64,000 bases of DNA, taken from assembly GCA_034044135.1 (NCBI GenBank), contig CP139021.1, positions 5,099,635 to 5,163,634 of the forward strand, given 5' to 3'. Shown here in pieces: positions 34,427-42,971 of this stretch. The notes beneath the pieces are model-generated. The model saw nothing but the letters and a program-made list of their open reading frames with translations. It did not search any database and was not told the DNA's origin. This DNA comes from Flammeovirgaceae bacterium SG7u.111 (GTDB lineage: Bacteria > Bacteroidota > Bacteroidia > Cytophagales > Flammeovirgaceae). How positions within the stretch are numbered: the stretch's first letter is position 1; every line of letters begins with the position of its first letter. The translations under genes were made by a program, and so were the position numbers.

Positions 34427-34984
34427 CTATTTTTTCCTTGGCTTCAACGGGTATTTTTTGTAAATAAATTTCATCACATAATCAATGTTATCCTTTCGGT
34501 CTTCTATGCCTTCATTGACTTTCCCAATCGCCGAACCTTGCCATATCAGCTTTTTTTGCTTGGCATCAAATACATCAATAATCAGCGTTCCTTTCCACAC
34601 ATCATATACTTCGTAGCTCGTGGCAGAATAGCCAAACCCAACGCCATAATATGTGTAACCATAAGGATGATTTCCATAATAATCGTTGTAAGAAGCTACA
34701 GCTGATTCTCTTTCCAGAATTATCATCGCATTTACAGACAAGTCACTTTCGCCTTCCACAAATTCATAGCCCCTATTTTCCATTTCAAACTTGATGGCTT
34801 CTCGTATCAGCTCTCTGTTCACTCCATTTACCAACGTTTTAGAACTGTTGCTCCAAGGCATAAAACCAAAGGTTTTGTAAGTAGTGAAATCAGCACTTTC
34901 ATCGGTGTCCGAAATAACTTTGATGCTACTGCAGCTGCTAAAAACCATAAGTAGAGCAAAAAACAGGTAAGATGTATTTTTCAT
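34427..34984 (-). CDS. DUF4136 lipoprotein
   Basis: 185 residues, MKNTSYLFFALLMVFSSC lipoprotein signal. DUF4136 features are the opening DESADFTTYKTFGFMPW, the central ENRGYEFVEGESDLSVNAMI, and the C-terminal GTLIIDVFDAKQKKLIWQGS. A Tyr/Gly-rich stretch (YNDYYGNHPYGYTYYGVGFG) lies mid-protein, as often seen in the family. Function is unknown; members are envelope lipoproteins. Monocistronic. Confidence 0.88.
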   Translation of the reverse strand: MKNTSYLFFALLMVFSSCSSIKVISDTDESADFTTYKTFGFMPWSNSSKTLVNGVNRELIREAIKFEMENRGYEFVEGESDLSVNAMIILERESAVASYNDYYGNHPYGYTYYGVGFGYSATSYEVYDVWKGTLIIDVFDAKQKKLIWQGSAIGKVNEGIEDRKDNIDYVMKFIYKKYPLKPRKK

Positions 34985-35277
34985 AAATTATAGTTTCAGT
35001 TTAAGAAGTTCTAAAGCAAAACCTTTCGCTTATGAAATACCTTACTTTAGGCAACTTCAAATAAGTTCAGAACAAAGAAGGAAAATTTTCTTGACTTTGC
35101 CCTTAACATTTTATATTTTTTCGGCTCACTGGGCTTTGTACCATCCATACGTGTTTTTTAAGGACGATTTCTGGAAAAAAGAAGGTGATAATACTATTGA
35201 AAAAATAGATTTTCATATGTTTGGAAGATCGGTAACATTGAAACACCTATATTTTTTAACCATAAGCCAATTCCCAA

Positions 35278-36207
35278 ATGCTGGCAACCATTTTTGTGAT
35301 CATCAACCCCCATGCAGGAAATGGAAAAGCCTTGGAAGCTTGGGAAAAAACTAAAAGTGCATTTTCAGGTAATACAAGTATTTTTTCGGTACACATTTCT
35401 CAAGCCCAAGCTGAACTTCATAATCATGTAAACGAAGCCTACACCAAAGGAATAAGACGCTTTTTGGCAGTAGGCGGTGATGGTACGCTGCACTCGCTTA
35501 TCAATGCACTTGCCCCATTTATCATCAACAAAAACCAAGAAACACTCCAAATAGGGCTTTTACCGACAGGCACGGGAAACGATTGGGTGAAAAGCCAAGG
35601 AATCGATAAAAACATAAGGCATTTTACCAAAATCCTCGGTAGTACCAAAGAGAAATTCCAAAATATTTGCAAGATCAGCTACACAGAAAATGATGTTGAA
35701 AAGGAGCGTTATTTTTTGAATATAGCCAGCCTTGGGTTTGGGGGAAAAACGGTGGAAAACGTGGACAAGCTCCGAAAAAAAGTATTCCTCGGCAAACTGA
35801 CATTCATAGCAGGACTTGCTTTCACGCTTTTTGGCTTCAAAAGCACTAGATGTAAAGTAGTGATCGATGGATCTGAAATAAAACTCCCGCTGTTCATTTT
35901 AGCAGTAGGTAAAGGGAAGTTTTTTGGAGGAGGCATTAAAATCTTACCCCATGCCCAACCCGACGACAATCAGCTCGCCATCAGTATGGTAAGCAAAATA
36001 CCAAAGTGGAAAGTGTTGGTAAATATCACTCGGCTATTTGACGGAACTTACACCAAAAACAAAGAAGTTGTTGTATTAAAAGGAAAAGAAGTCCTTCTTA
36101 AATCAGCAAAGAAAATCCCTCTCGAAATAGAAGGCGAATTCATCGGCTTTACCAAAAAAGCAAATATTTCTTTAACACAGAACAAAATCAAAGTTTTTGT
36201 AGCGTAA
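35278..36207 (+). CDS. Diacylglycerol/lipid kinase family protein (YegS/DagK type)
   Basis: 309 residues. The family phosphorylates diacylglycerol or related lipids at the membrane using ATP. Motifs are FVIINPHAGNGKA at the N-terminus, the nucleotide-binding AVGGDGTLHSLINAL (GGDGT) and GLLPTGTGNDWVKSQGI, then ILAVGKGKFFGGGIKILPHA in the C-terminal beta-sandwich. An 87-codon reading frame that starts upstream at 35091 overlaps it out of frame and is spurious. Confidence 0.92.
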   Translation: MLATIFVIINPHAGNGKALEAWEKTKSAFSGNTSIFSVHISQAQAELHNHVNEAYTKGIRRFLAVGGDGTLHSLINALAPFIINKNQETLQIGLLPTGTGNDWVKSQGIDKNIRHFTKILGSTKEKFQNICKISYTENDVEKERYFLNIASLGFGGKTVENVDKLRKKVFLGKLTFIAGLAFTLFGFKSTRCKVVIDGSEIKLPLFILAVGKGKFFGGGIKILPHAQPDDNQLAISMVSKIPKWKVLVNITRLFDGTYTKNKEVVVLKGKEVLLKSAKKIPLEIEGEFIGFTKKANISLTQNKIKVFVA

Positions 36208-36315
36208 ACCAATTGTATACAACTTCCTCAAGATATTATTCCACACTACTATAAGAAAAAACTGCACCTGCGTTAATAAGCTAATCACATAAAGCCCCAA
36301 AAGACATTATTGAAT

Positions 36316-38433
36316 ATGAAATACATATTGCTGCTTGTAGCCCTACTTTCCAGCAAAATATTTATAGGCGAGCTCCAAGCCCAAAGGTTGGATGCTGATA
36401 GCCTTAAGAAGGTATTGTCTACCACCGAAAATGATACGCTTTTAATTCTCACCAATCTTAAGTTATCTCATATTCTTTACGGCACCGATCCTGATGAATC
36501 TAGAAAACACGCACAAAATGCACTCATACTTTCTGAAAAAACAGGAAATGAAAAAGGCATTTTGAATGGGAACAAATATGTAGGAATCTCCTATCATGTA
36601 CAATCGAACTACGACAGTGCTAGCTTCTACCTAAACAAAGCGATTGTGCTTAGCCAAAAACTCCATTTACCGATAGAAACTGCTCGAATTTTGAACATAT
36701 TAGGGCTTTCTGACCACCGCACCGGCAAGCCTCAAGAAGCTCTTGAAAAGTTTTATACTGCCATAAATATTGCCGATAGCCTCAAAAGCATTCCGCTGAA
36801 CATATCCATAAGCAACAACATCGCCTTGCTATACAGGCAACAAGGAGACATTAAAAAAGCATTAGAAATTTACTTAAAAGCATTAGAATGGCCTGAAGAA
36901 AAAATCCCGATCATTGGTAGAGGAAACTTGCTAAACAACATAGGGATTATCTACAAAGACCAACAAAGGGATGCTGAAGCTATTGAAGTTTTTACACAAG
37001 CCAAAGCCGCCTACACGGAAGGCAGGCACCGACTGGGAATCCTTTCCACGCTGGTAAATATTGGCTCTTTGCAAACACGCAAAAAGGAATATACCAAAAG
37101 TATCCAATCCAACAAGCAGGCTATTATTTTGGCAAGAGAGCTTAACAGTCCTTATAATTTGACCTTGGCATACATGAGCCTAGGCAAGACCTTTGGCGAA
37201 ATGGGGCGTTATGCCGAAGCCAAAAACAGTATAAAAAAAGCTTTGGAAATAGCCCAAGAAAAGGAATTGCTTTTACAAGAAATGGATGCATTCAAGATCT
37301 TGTACCTACTAAATAAACAACAAGGGCTCAGCTCCAATGCGCTACAGTACTATGAACAATATACGCTGCTCAAAGACAGCCTTTATGAAAAAGAACGAAG
37401 TGACAAAATAGCCGAACTAAATGCTCTTTATGAGGTAAAGGCAAAAAACACCGAAAATACGTTACTCAAAAAAGAAAAAGAGTTAAACGAAAATGCTCTG
37501 CAAATAAGCGAGGCAAAACTCCAGAAACAATACACGGCAATCATCGCATCGGTAATTGTGGTAGTATTATTGGCTGTTCTCATCCTATTGCTCACACGCA
37601 ACTCTTACATGAAAAAAGAAGCGAACAAGCAATTGCTGGAGAAACAAGAAGAAGTGCAACACCACAACGAGATTCTTTCGGAAATCAACCAAAAGCTTTC
37701 AGAAACAAACTACGAAAAAGAAAGCCTGATGCATGTAGTGATCCACGACCTTCGCTCTCCGCTCAATAGGATAAAAGCCCTTATGGACTTGCTGAAGCTA
37801 ACAGGACCACTTAACGAGGAACAGCTCCAAGCTCGCCAGCTCACACTCGATGCAGTGAAAAACGGTAGCTCGCTCATCAATTCCCTGCTCGATATCCACG
37901 ACTTTGAAAAGGAAGACCTTACCCTCAACCTAAATACCATCGACCTCAAAAGTTTTGTGCAGGGTCTTGCCGAGCCTTTCAATCAGCAGGCCAGCATGAA
38001 AAATATTTCTATTTCCCTGAAAAGTGAAGGGAATGTTGATATCCGAACAGATGCAGATCTCTTTACCCGTGTGGTAGACAACCTTATTTCCAACGCTATT
38101 AAATTTTCCCATCCAAATAGCCAAATTAACCTTTCGATTAAGCAAGCTGACAAAAAGGTTGTTTTCACAGTGAAAGACCAAGGACCAGGCTTCGATGAAG
38201 AAGATAAGAAAAGGGTATTCCGCAAGTTTCAAAAGCTAAGTGCCCGACCTACGGGAGGAGAAAGCTCTACGGGCCTTGGGCTCTACATCGTCCATCTTTT
38301 GGTGAAAAGGCTAAATGGAAATATCAGCTTGGAAAGTACAAGAGGAGAAGGCACTTCCTTTATCATCACCTTGCCCAAAAACCTCAATCAAGAAACTTTG
38401 ACAAGAGCAGCTGATCCTATAGAGAACTCCTAG
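36316..38433 (+). CDS. TPR-containing membrane histidine kinase
   Basis: The start is ATG 36316; a TTG two codons earlier is possible. 705 residues: signal peptide (ILLLVALLSSKIFIGELQAQ), a periplasmic array of about seven TPR repeats (GDIKKALEIYLKALE, GRYAEAKNSIKKALEIAQEK), a coiled coil, a transmembrane helix (AIIASVIVVVLLAVLILLL, about residue 412), then HisKA with the phospho-His in VVIHDLRSPLNRIKA and HATPase_c with DNLISNAIKFSHP, DQGPGFDEEDKKRVFRKF and STGLGLYIVHLL. No receiver domain or partner regulator is adjacent. Such kinases are typical of Bacteroidota sensing. Confidence 0.93.
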   Translation: MKYILLLVALLSSKIFIGELQAQRLDADSLKKVLSTTENDTLLILTNLKLSHILYGTDPDESRKHAQNALILSEKTGNEKGILNGNKYVGISYHVQSNYDSASFYLNKAIVLSQKLHLPIETARILNILGLSDHRTGKPQEALEKFYTAINIADSLKSIPLNISISNNIALLYRQQGDIKKALEIYLKALEWPEEKIPIIGRGNLLNNIGIIYKDQQRDAEAIEVFTQAKAAYTEGRHRLGILSTLVNIGSLQTRKKEYTKSIQSNKQAIILARELNSPYNLTLAYMSLGKTFGEMGRYAEAKNSIKKALEIAQEKELLLQEMDAFKILYLLNKQQGLSSNALQYYEQYTLLKDSLYEKERSDKIAELNALYEVKAKNTENTLLKKEKELNENALQISEAKLQKQYTAIIASVIVVVLLAVLILLLTRNSYMKKEANKQLLEKQEEVQHHNEILSEINQKLSETNYEKESLMHVVIHDLRSPLNRIKALMDLLKLTGPLNEEQLQARQLTLDAVKNGSSLINSLLDIHDFEKEDLTLNLNTIDLKSFVQGLAEPFNQQASMKNISISLKSEGNVDIRTDADLFTRVVDNLISNAIKFSHPNSQINLSIKQADKKVVFTVKDQGPGFDEEDKKRVFRKFQKLSARPTGGESSTGLGLYIVHLLVKRLNGNISLESTRGEGTSFIITLPKNLNQETLTRAADPIENS

Positions 38434-38779
38434 TTTTCTAAATTCAAAAACAGCCCACATTTAAGGTAACCCCTTCTAAAAAAGCTACCCAAAACCTTAC
38501 TTTTATTTTTTTTGGGAAAAATAAAGTTTTATTCAATTATTATCCTTTCTTTGCGCTCCTAAAATCACCTCTAACTGATTAGTATTCAGATAGGTGCTTG
38601 AGAAAAACCTATTACATAAAGGCTAGGCTTTTCTTAAAAGCCCTTGGTTATCAAACACTAGGGTATATCAGGCGCATTCTCATCAGTGAGCAGTGGGGAA
38701 GTTTTGGAGTAGAAAATCAATTTTTAACCCATTATAGTCAGCAAGTTGAGGCCTAGCGTTTTGGTCTTTTTTTATTCAA
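38434..38779. other. Intergenic region before arginine decarboxylase
   Basis: 346 bp, AT-rich at the start, no ORF. Possible -7-like TTTCTTTG at about 38546-38553 (one mismatch), which would give a leader of over 200 nt for the decarboxylase gene. No recognised riboswitch. Confidence 0.4.
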
Positions 38780-40195
38780 ATGAAAAGCACTTATTTTGAT
38801 CTGATAGAGCAGAGCTATTATTTCCCCCAAGAGGGATTTGATTTGAGAGATGGTTCGCTCACTTTCCATGGCGTTTCTCTCAAGCATTTGATTGAAAAAC
38901 ACGGCACGCCTTTTAGGTTTATTTACCTACCTAAAATTGGCGACCAAATAAAAAAGACCCGAAACCTTTTCAACAGGGCTATCAAAAACAATTCGTACAG
39001 CGGGAAATACCATTTTTGCTATTGCACCAAGTGCAACCACTTTTCCCACGTAATCCAAGAAGCGCTCAAGCACAATGTGAACTTGGAAACTTCCTCGGCT
39101 TTTGACATCGATCTTATCCTTCGCCTCTACGAGAAAAAACAGATAGACAAGAAAAGGATAATTATCCACAACGGGTACAAAACCGACGATTACCTCCGCA
39201 AAATCATCCTATTGCAAGAGGCTGGCTTTGTCAACTCTATCATCATTTTAGATAGTAAGAAGGAGCTAGACAGGCTACTTAAGTTGGTAAAGAAAACAAA
39301 GGTGAAAATTGGGTTGAGAATGTCGATAAACGAGGAAGCTCAGTCGGCTTATTATACCTCAAGGCTAGGTATACCTGGCTCGGAAATCATCGAATTTTTC
39401 AAAAACAACATTCGGGACAATGACAAAATTGAGCTGAAAATGCTACACTTCTTTGTCGATTCTGGCATAAAAGACAGTTTGTATTACTGGGGCGAGTTCC
39501 AAAAGGCATTGAACCTTTACACCGAGCTCAAAAAGGAAAGCGAAAACCTCGATTGTTTCAACTTGGGTGGTGGTTTCCCCATCCGCAACCACCTTGGCTT
39601 TGAGTACGATTATGAGTACATGATCAAGGAAATAGTCAAAAACATAAAGGAAGCTTGCGCCAAGGACAACATTGCCGAACCAAATATTTTCACGGAGTTT
39701 GGAAAATACACCGTAGGCGAATCGGGTGCTATCATCTTTGAAGTACTGGAACAAAAGCAACAAAACGATGCGGAAACTTGGTACATCATCGACAACAGCC
39801 TGATGAACACCATCCCCGATTCTTGGTCTATCCACGAGAAATTCATCCTACTGCCCATCAACAAATGGGAAAATGAATACCGAAGAGTAAATATTGGAGG
39901 GATAAGCTGTGACCATTCGGATTATTACAACTCGGAAGACTTGAACCAAGAGGTGTTATTACCAAAATATTCGGACGAAGACAAGGACAAAGAACCGTTG
40001 TACATCGGCTTTTTCCACACAGGAGCTTACCAAGATTCCATCAGCGGCTATGGCGGCATCAAGCACTGCCTTATCCCCTCGCCCAAGCATGTAATTATTG
40101 ACAGGGACGAAAAGGGGAACATTGTTGATCATGTGTACCGCGAAGAGCAATCTGTAAGGGAAATGTTCAATATTTTGGGGTATAACGAAGATTAG
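38780..40195 (+). CDS. Arginine decarboxylase-like PLP enzyme (alanine racemase fold)
   Basis: 471 residues, fold type III PLP decarboxylase in the short form typical of Bacteroidota, related to SpeA/LysA. The Schiff-base Lys is in YHFCYCTKCNHFSHVIQEAL. Further motifs are SSAFDIDLILRLYE, IIIHNGYKTDDYL, CFNLGGGFPIRNHLGFEYDY (PLP-phosphate Gly loop), FTEFGKYTVGESGAIIFEVL and GFFHTGAYQDSISGYGGIKH near the end. It would turn arginine to agmatine, the first step to spermidine. A deoxyhypusine-synthase homologue follows 193 bp downstream with its own promoter, consistent with a polyamine locus. Confidence 0.85.
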   Translation: MKSTYFDLIEQSYYFPQEGFDLRDGSLTFHGVSLKHLIEKHGTPFRFIYLPKIGDQIKKTRNLFNRAIKNNSYSGKYHFCYCTKCNHFSHVIQEALKHNVNLETSSAFDIDLILRLYEKKQIDKKRIIIHNGYKTDDYLRKIILLQEAGFVNSIIILDSKKELDRLLKLVKKTKVKIGLRMSINEEAQSAYYTSRLGIPGSEIIEFFKNNIRDNDKIELKMLHFFVDSGIKDSLYYWGEFQKALNLYTELKKESENLDCFNLGGGFPIRNHLGFEYDYEYMIKEIVKNIKEACAKDNIAEPNIFTEFGKYTVGESGAIIFEVLEQKQQNDAETWYIIDNSLMNTIPDSWSIHEKFILLPINKWENEYRRVNIGGISCDHSDYYNSEDLNQEVLLPKYSDEDKDKEPLYIGFFHTGAYQDSISGYGGIKHCLIPSPKHVIIDRDEKGNIVDHVYREEQSVREMFNILGYNED

Positions 40196-40360
40196 TTTGT
40201 GGAAAACAAATTAGTCGGTTCTGGTAAAAAAGTAGATGCTGGAAAATAAAATAAGGGTTCCTGCTGATAAAAAGAAACAAATAGAAGAAGGGATTCCTAG
40301 TTTCGCCGATCACTGAAACTAGAATCACTTTAACTTAAGAAGCTTACTATCAATAAATTA

Positions 40361-40368
40361 TATTTTTG
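40361..40368 (+). promoter_or_regulatory. Promoter -7 box of the deoxyhypusine-synthase homologue
   Basis: TATTTTTG, a perfect TAnnTTTG, 20 nt before the ATG at 40389. Confidence 0.5.
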
Positions 40369-40388
40369 GTGTTTTTAACTATTTAACA

Positions 40389-41363
40389 ATGAAACACAAC
40401 AACATAAAAGAATTCATGCTTGAGCATTTCAAGCATTTTAACTCAGCTGCTTTAGTTGATGCTGCTGAAGGCTACGAAAAGCAATTGGCAGATGGCAACA
40501 AGATGATGATCACCTTGGCTGGGGCAATGAGCACCGCCGAGCTGGGCAAATCGTTGGCCGAAATGATCCGCAACGATAAGGTGCAAATCATTTCTTGCAC
40601 AGGGGCAAATTTAGAGGAAGACCTGATGAACTTGGTAGCCCACTCGCATTACCGCAGAGTGCCCGAGTACCGCGACCTCACTCCTAGCCAAGAATGGGAG
40701 CTGTTGGAGAAAGGCTTGAACAGAGTGACAGATACCTGTATTCCCGAAGAAGAAGCTTTCAGGAGGTTGCAAAAGCACATTCATGCTATTTGGAAAAATG
40801 CGGAAGACAAGGGCGAACGCTATTTCCCCCACGAATACATGTACAAAATGTTGCTTTCAGGAGTTTTGGAGCAGTATTACGAGATTGACCCGAAAGACAG
40901 TTGGATGCTAGCTGCCGCTGAGAAGAACTTGCCGATAGTGGTGCCTGGCTGGGAAGATTCTACCATGGGCAACATCTTCGCCTCGTACTGTGTAAAAAAA
41001 GAATTGCAGCCTTCTACGGTAAAATCGGGCATCGAATACATGACCTGGCTGGCAGATTGGTACACCGAAAACACTCAGGATAGCAAAATAGGTTTCTTCC
41101 AAATTGGTGGAGGAATTGCTGGAGATTTCCCCATTTGCGTTGTACCTATGCTCTACCAAGACTTGGAAAGAGAAGAAACGCCATTTTGGAACTATTTCTG
41201 CCAAATCTCTGACTCTACCACCAGTTATGGTTCCTATTCGGGTGCAGTTCCCAACGAAAAAATCACTTGGGGAAAGTTGGACATCAATACGCCGAAGTAT
41301 ATTATTGAGTCGGATGCAACTATTGTTGCACCACTAATTTTTGCCTACTTATTAGGGTGGTAA
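40389..41363 (+). CDS. Deoxyhypusine synthase family protein
   Basis: 324 residues. Deoxyhypusine synthase moves an aminobutyl group from spermidine to a Lys on eukaryotic/archaeal eIF5A, a substrate bacteria lack. Family motifs are MMITLAGAMSTAELGKSLAE, QIISCTGANLEEDLMNLVAH, VPGWEDSTMGNIFASY, QIGGGIAGDFPICVVPM and SYSGAVPNEKITWGKLDINT, the last holding the active-site Lys. Next to arginine decarboxylase, a role in polyamine synthesis (transfer of an aminobutyl group to another amine) is the best inference. The exact reaction cannot be read from sequence. Confidence 0.88.
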   Translation: MKHNNIKEFMLEHFKHFNSAALVDAAEGYEKQLADGNKMMITLAGAMSTAELGKSLAEMIRNDKVQIISCTGANLEEDLMNLVAHSHYRRVPEYRDLTPSQEWELLEKGLNRVTDTCIPEEEAFRRLQKHIHAIWKNAEDKGERYFPHEYMYKMLLSGVLEQYYEIDPKDSWMLAAAEKNLPIVVPGWEDSTMGNIFASYCVKKELQPSTVKSGIEYMTWLADWYTENTQDSKIGFFQIGGGIAGDFPICVVPMLYQDLEREETPFWNYFCQISDSTTSYGSYSGAVPNEKITWGKLDINTPKYIIESDATIVAPLIFAYLLGW

Positions 41364-41468
41364 AATAGAAGTTAGAGGTCAGAGGCTAGATGTTATAAAT
41401 TGTTTTATGGACTATTTTCTCTTTTTCTAACTTCTAACCTTTTTACCTAAAAACTTAAATTTCTTCCA

Positions 41469-41476
41469 TAATTTTG
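41469..41476 (+). promoter_or_regulatory. Promoter -7 box of the hemolysin III gene
   Basis: TAATTTTG, a perfect TAnnTTTG, 43 nt before the ATG at 41520. Confidence 0.5.
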
Positions 41477-41519
41477 GTCTTGCGATTAGTTTCAAGAAGA
41501 ACCAAAACAACACACAAAA

Positions 41520-42155
41520 ATGCCAATAAACCTAGAACTCAAATCAGAACTAGCCAATGCAATTACCCATGGCATTGGGATTGTTTTAGGAATAGTTGGC
41601 ATTCCTCTCTTGCTCACCCTAGCGGCGCAAAACGGGGAAACCTACGTGATAATTGCCGCAGCCATTTACGGTTTTTCCTACATGATGGTCTACTCTTCCT
41701 CCACCATCTACCACGCCGTAACCCATGTGGAACTCAAAAAGGAACTCCGCAAACTTGACCATATCAGTATTTTTTTCCTCATTGCAGGTACTTACAGTCC
41801 TTTTGTAATGATCTTCGGCTTGGACGATTCGGCGGGAAAAATCTTGCTTGCCGCCCAGTGGGTATTCACCTTTTTGGGGATCATTTTCAAGTTATTCTTC
41901 ACCAATAGGTTCAAGTACGTATCTACGGGTATTTACCTGCTCATGGGGTGGTCCATCGTACTCGTACCCAATTCTTTTTTGTTCAAAATGCCCAGCGAAA
42001 CCCTTTGGCTGGTATCCATTGGGGGTGGGTTTTACACCATTGGTGTGTTGTTTTATTTGTGGAAAAGCCTGCGGTTTCACCATGCCATTTGGCATATTTT
42101 TGTACTGTTTGGCAGCCTGAGCCACTTTGCCGCGCTTATGACAGCTATAACCTAA
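41520..42155 (+). CDS. Hemolysin III / PAQR family membrane protein
   Basis: 211 residues with seven predicted transmembrane helices. Family motifs are NAITHGIGIVLGIVGIPLLL at the N-terminus, YSSSTIYHAV with the first metal-ligand His, the KLDHISIFFLIAGTYSPF block, and a C-terminal HHAIWHIFVLFGSLSHFAAL with the His pair. PAQR-type proteins may be zinc-dependent membrane hydrolases; the haemolysin label is historical. The gene end overlaps the convergent YigZ gene by 11 nt. Confidence 0.92.
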   Translation: MPINLELKSELANAITHGIGIVLGIVGIPLLLTLAAQNGETYVIIAAAIYGFSYMMVYSSSTIYHAVTHVELKKELRKLDHISIFFLIAGTYSPFVMIFGLDDSAGKILLAAQWVFTFLGIIFKLFFTNRFKYVSTGIYLLMGWSIVLVPNSFLFKMPSETLWLVSIGGGFYTIGVLFYLWKSLRFHHAIWHIFVLFGSLSHFAALMTAIT

Positions 42156-42735
42156 GGCCATCTACTTTTTCCAACTTTGCCCTTACTTCTGGCAGCAACT
42201 TTTCTCGCACCTCTACTTCCATAATGCAATCCATGGTAAATTCCTGTTTTAATATATTCAGGTCATAATCTTTTACCACCTTCATTACATCGTTCATTTG
42301 AGGATATTCGAATGTCATACTCAGCGTTTCGGTTATTATTTTTTCTATAATCTCAGCATTTTCCAATGCCTCCGCCGCAGACGTTTTATAGGCATTTATC
42401 AGTCCGCTTACCCCAAGTTTTGTTCCACCAAAGTACCTCACTACCACCACAAGCACATCCGTAAGTTCCCTAGACCTAATCTGCCCTAGAATAGGTGCTC
42501 CTGCCGAATTCCCAGGCTCGCCATCGTCCGCAGCGCGAAATCTATCCATTTTCCTACCCATCATAAAGGCATAGCAATGGTGCCTTGCATCGTAGTACTT
42601 TTTCTTTAATTCTTGGATTTTCTCTTTCACCTGATCTTCCGTTTTCACAGGATAGGCATAAGCCAAAAACTTGCTTCCTTTCTCCTTATAAAACCCTTCG
42701 GAGGGCGAATCTATGCTTAGGTATGTATCTTCCAT
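42145..42735 (-). CDS. YigZ / IMPACT family protein
   Basis: 196 residues. The N-terminal UPF0029 domain carries KGSKFLAYAYPVKTEDQVKE, DARHHCYAFMMG, DGEPGNSAGAPILGQIRSRE and VVVVRYFGGTKLGVSGLINA. A C-terminal DUF1949-like ferredoxin fold follows (ETLSMTFEYPQMNDVMKVV). It is related to IMPACT, a regulator of translation in eukaryotes; the bacterial role is unclear, possibly nucleic-acid binding. The stop overlaps the end of the hemolysin III gene, so the two mRNAs would be antisense over 11 nt. Confidence 0.93.
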   Translation of the reverse strand: MEDTYLSIDSPSEGFYKEKGSKFLAYAYPVKTEDQVKEKIQELKKKYYDARHHCYAFMMGRKMDRFRAADDGEPGNSAGAPILGQIRSRELTDVLVVVVRYFGGTKLGVSGLINAYKTSAAEALENAEIIEKIITETLSMTFEYPQMNDVMKVVKDYDLNILKQEFTMDCIMEVEVREKLLPEVRAKLEKVDGLRL

Positions 42736-42911
42736 TTCTGTTCAAATAATCTATTATAGCTCTTTGCAACTCTACTTAATAGTTAAAGGTCAGAAAATTT
42801 GTAAATAGGTTTCCCAGCTAACTTCCCTAAAATTCAACTAAAGTCTTAAAGAGACTTAATATTAGCGAAGATAGAAAAATAAGGGGTAATGCCTTTTTGG
42901 GAAATTGGCCA

Positions 42912-42919
42912 TAAGTTTG
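42912..42919 (+). promoter_or_regulatory. Promoter -7 box of the EnvC-like gene
   Basis: TAAGTTTG, perfect TAnnTTTG. Transcription would start near 42926, leaving 10 nt before ATG 42936 or 46 nt before ATG 42972, which favours the second. Confidence 0.5.
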
Positions 42920-42971
42920 CTCTTTTGTAGAAGGAATGATTACAAAAATCGCTTTAGGCAACGTAGGGCAA

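Noticed and set aside
35091-35354. 87-codon ORF upstream of the lipid kinase gene
   Set aside because: It overlaps the kinase start out of frame and its translation has no motif. The conserved kinase N-terminus begins at 35278.
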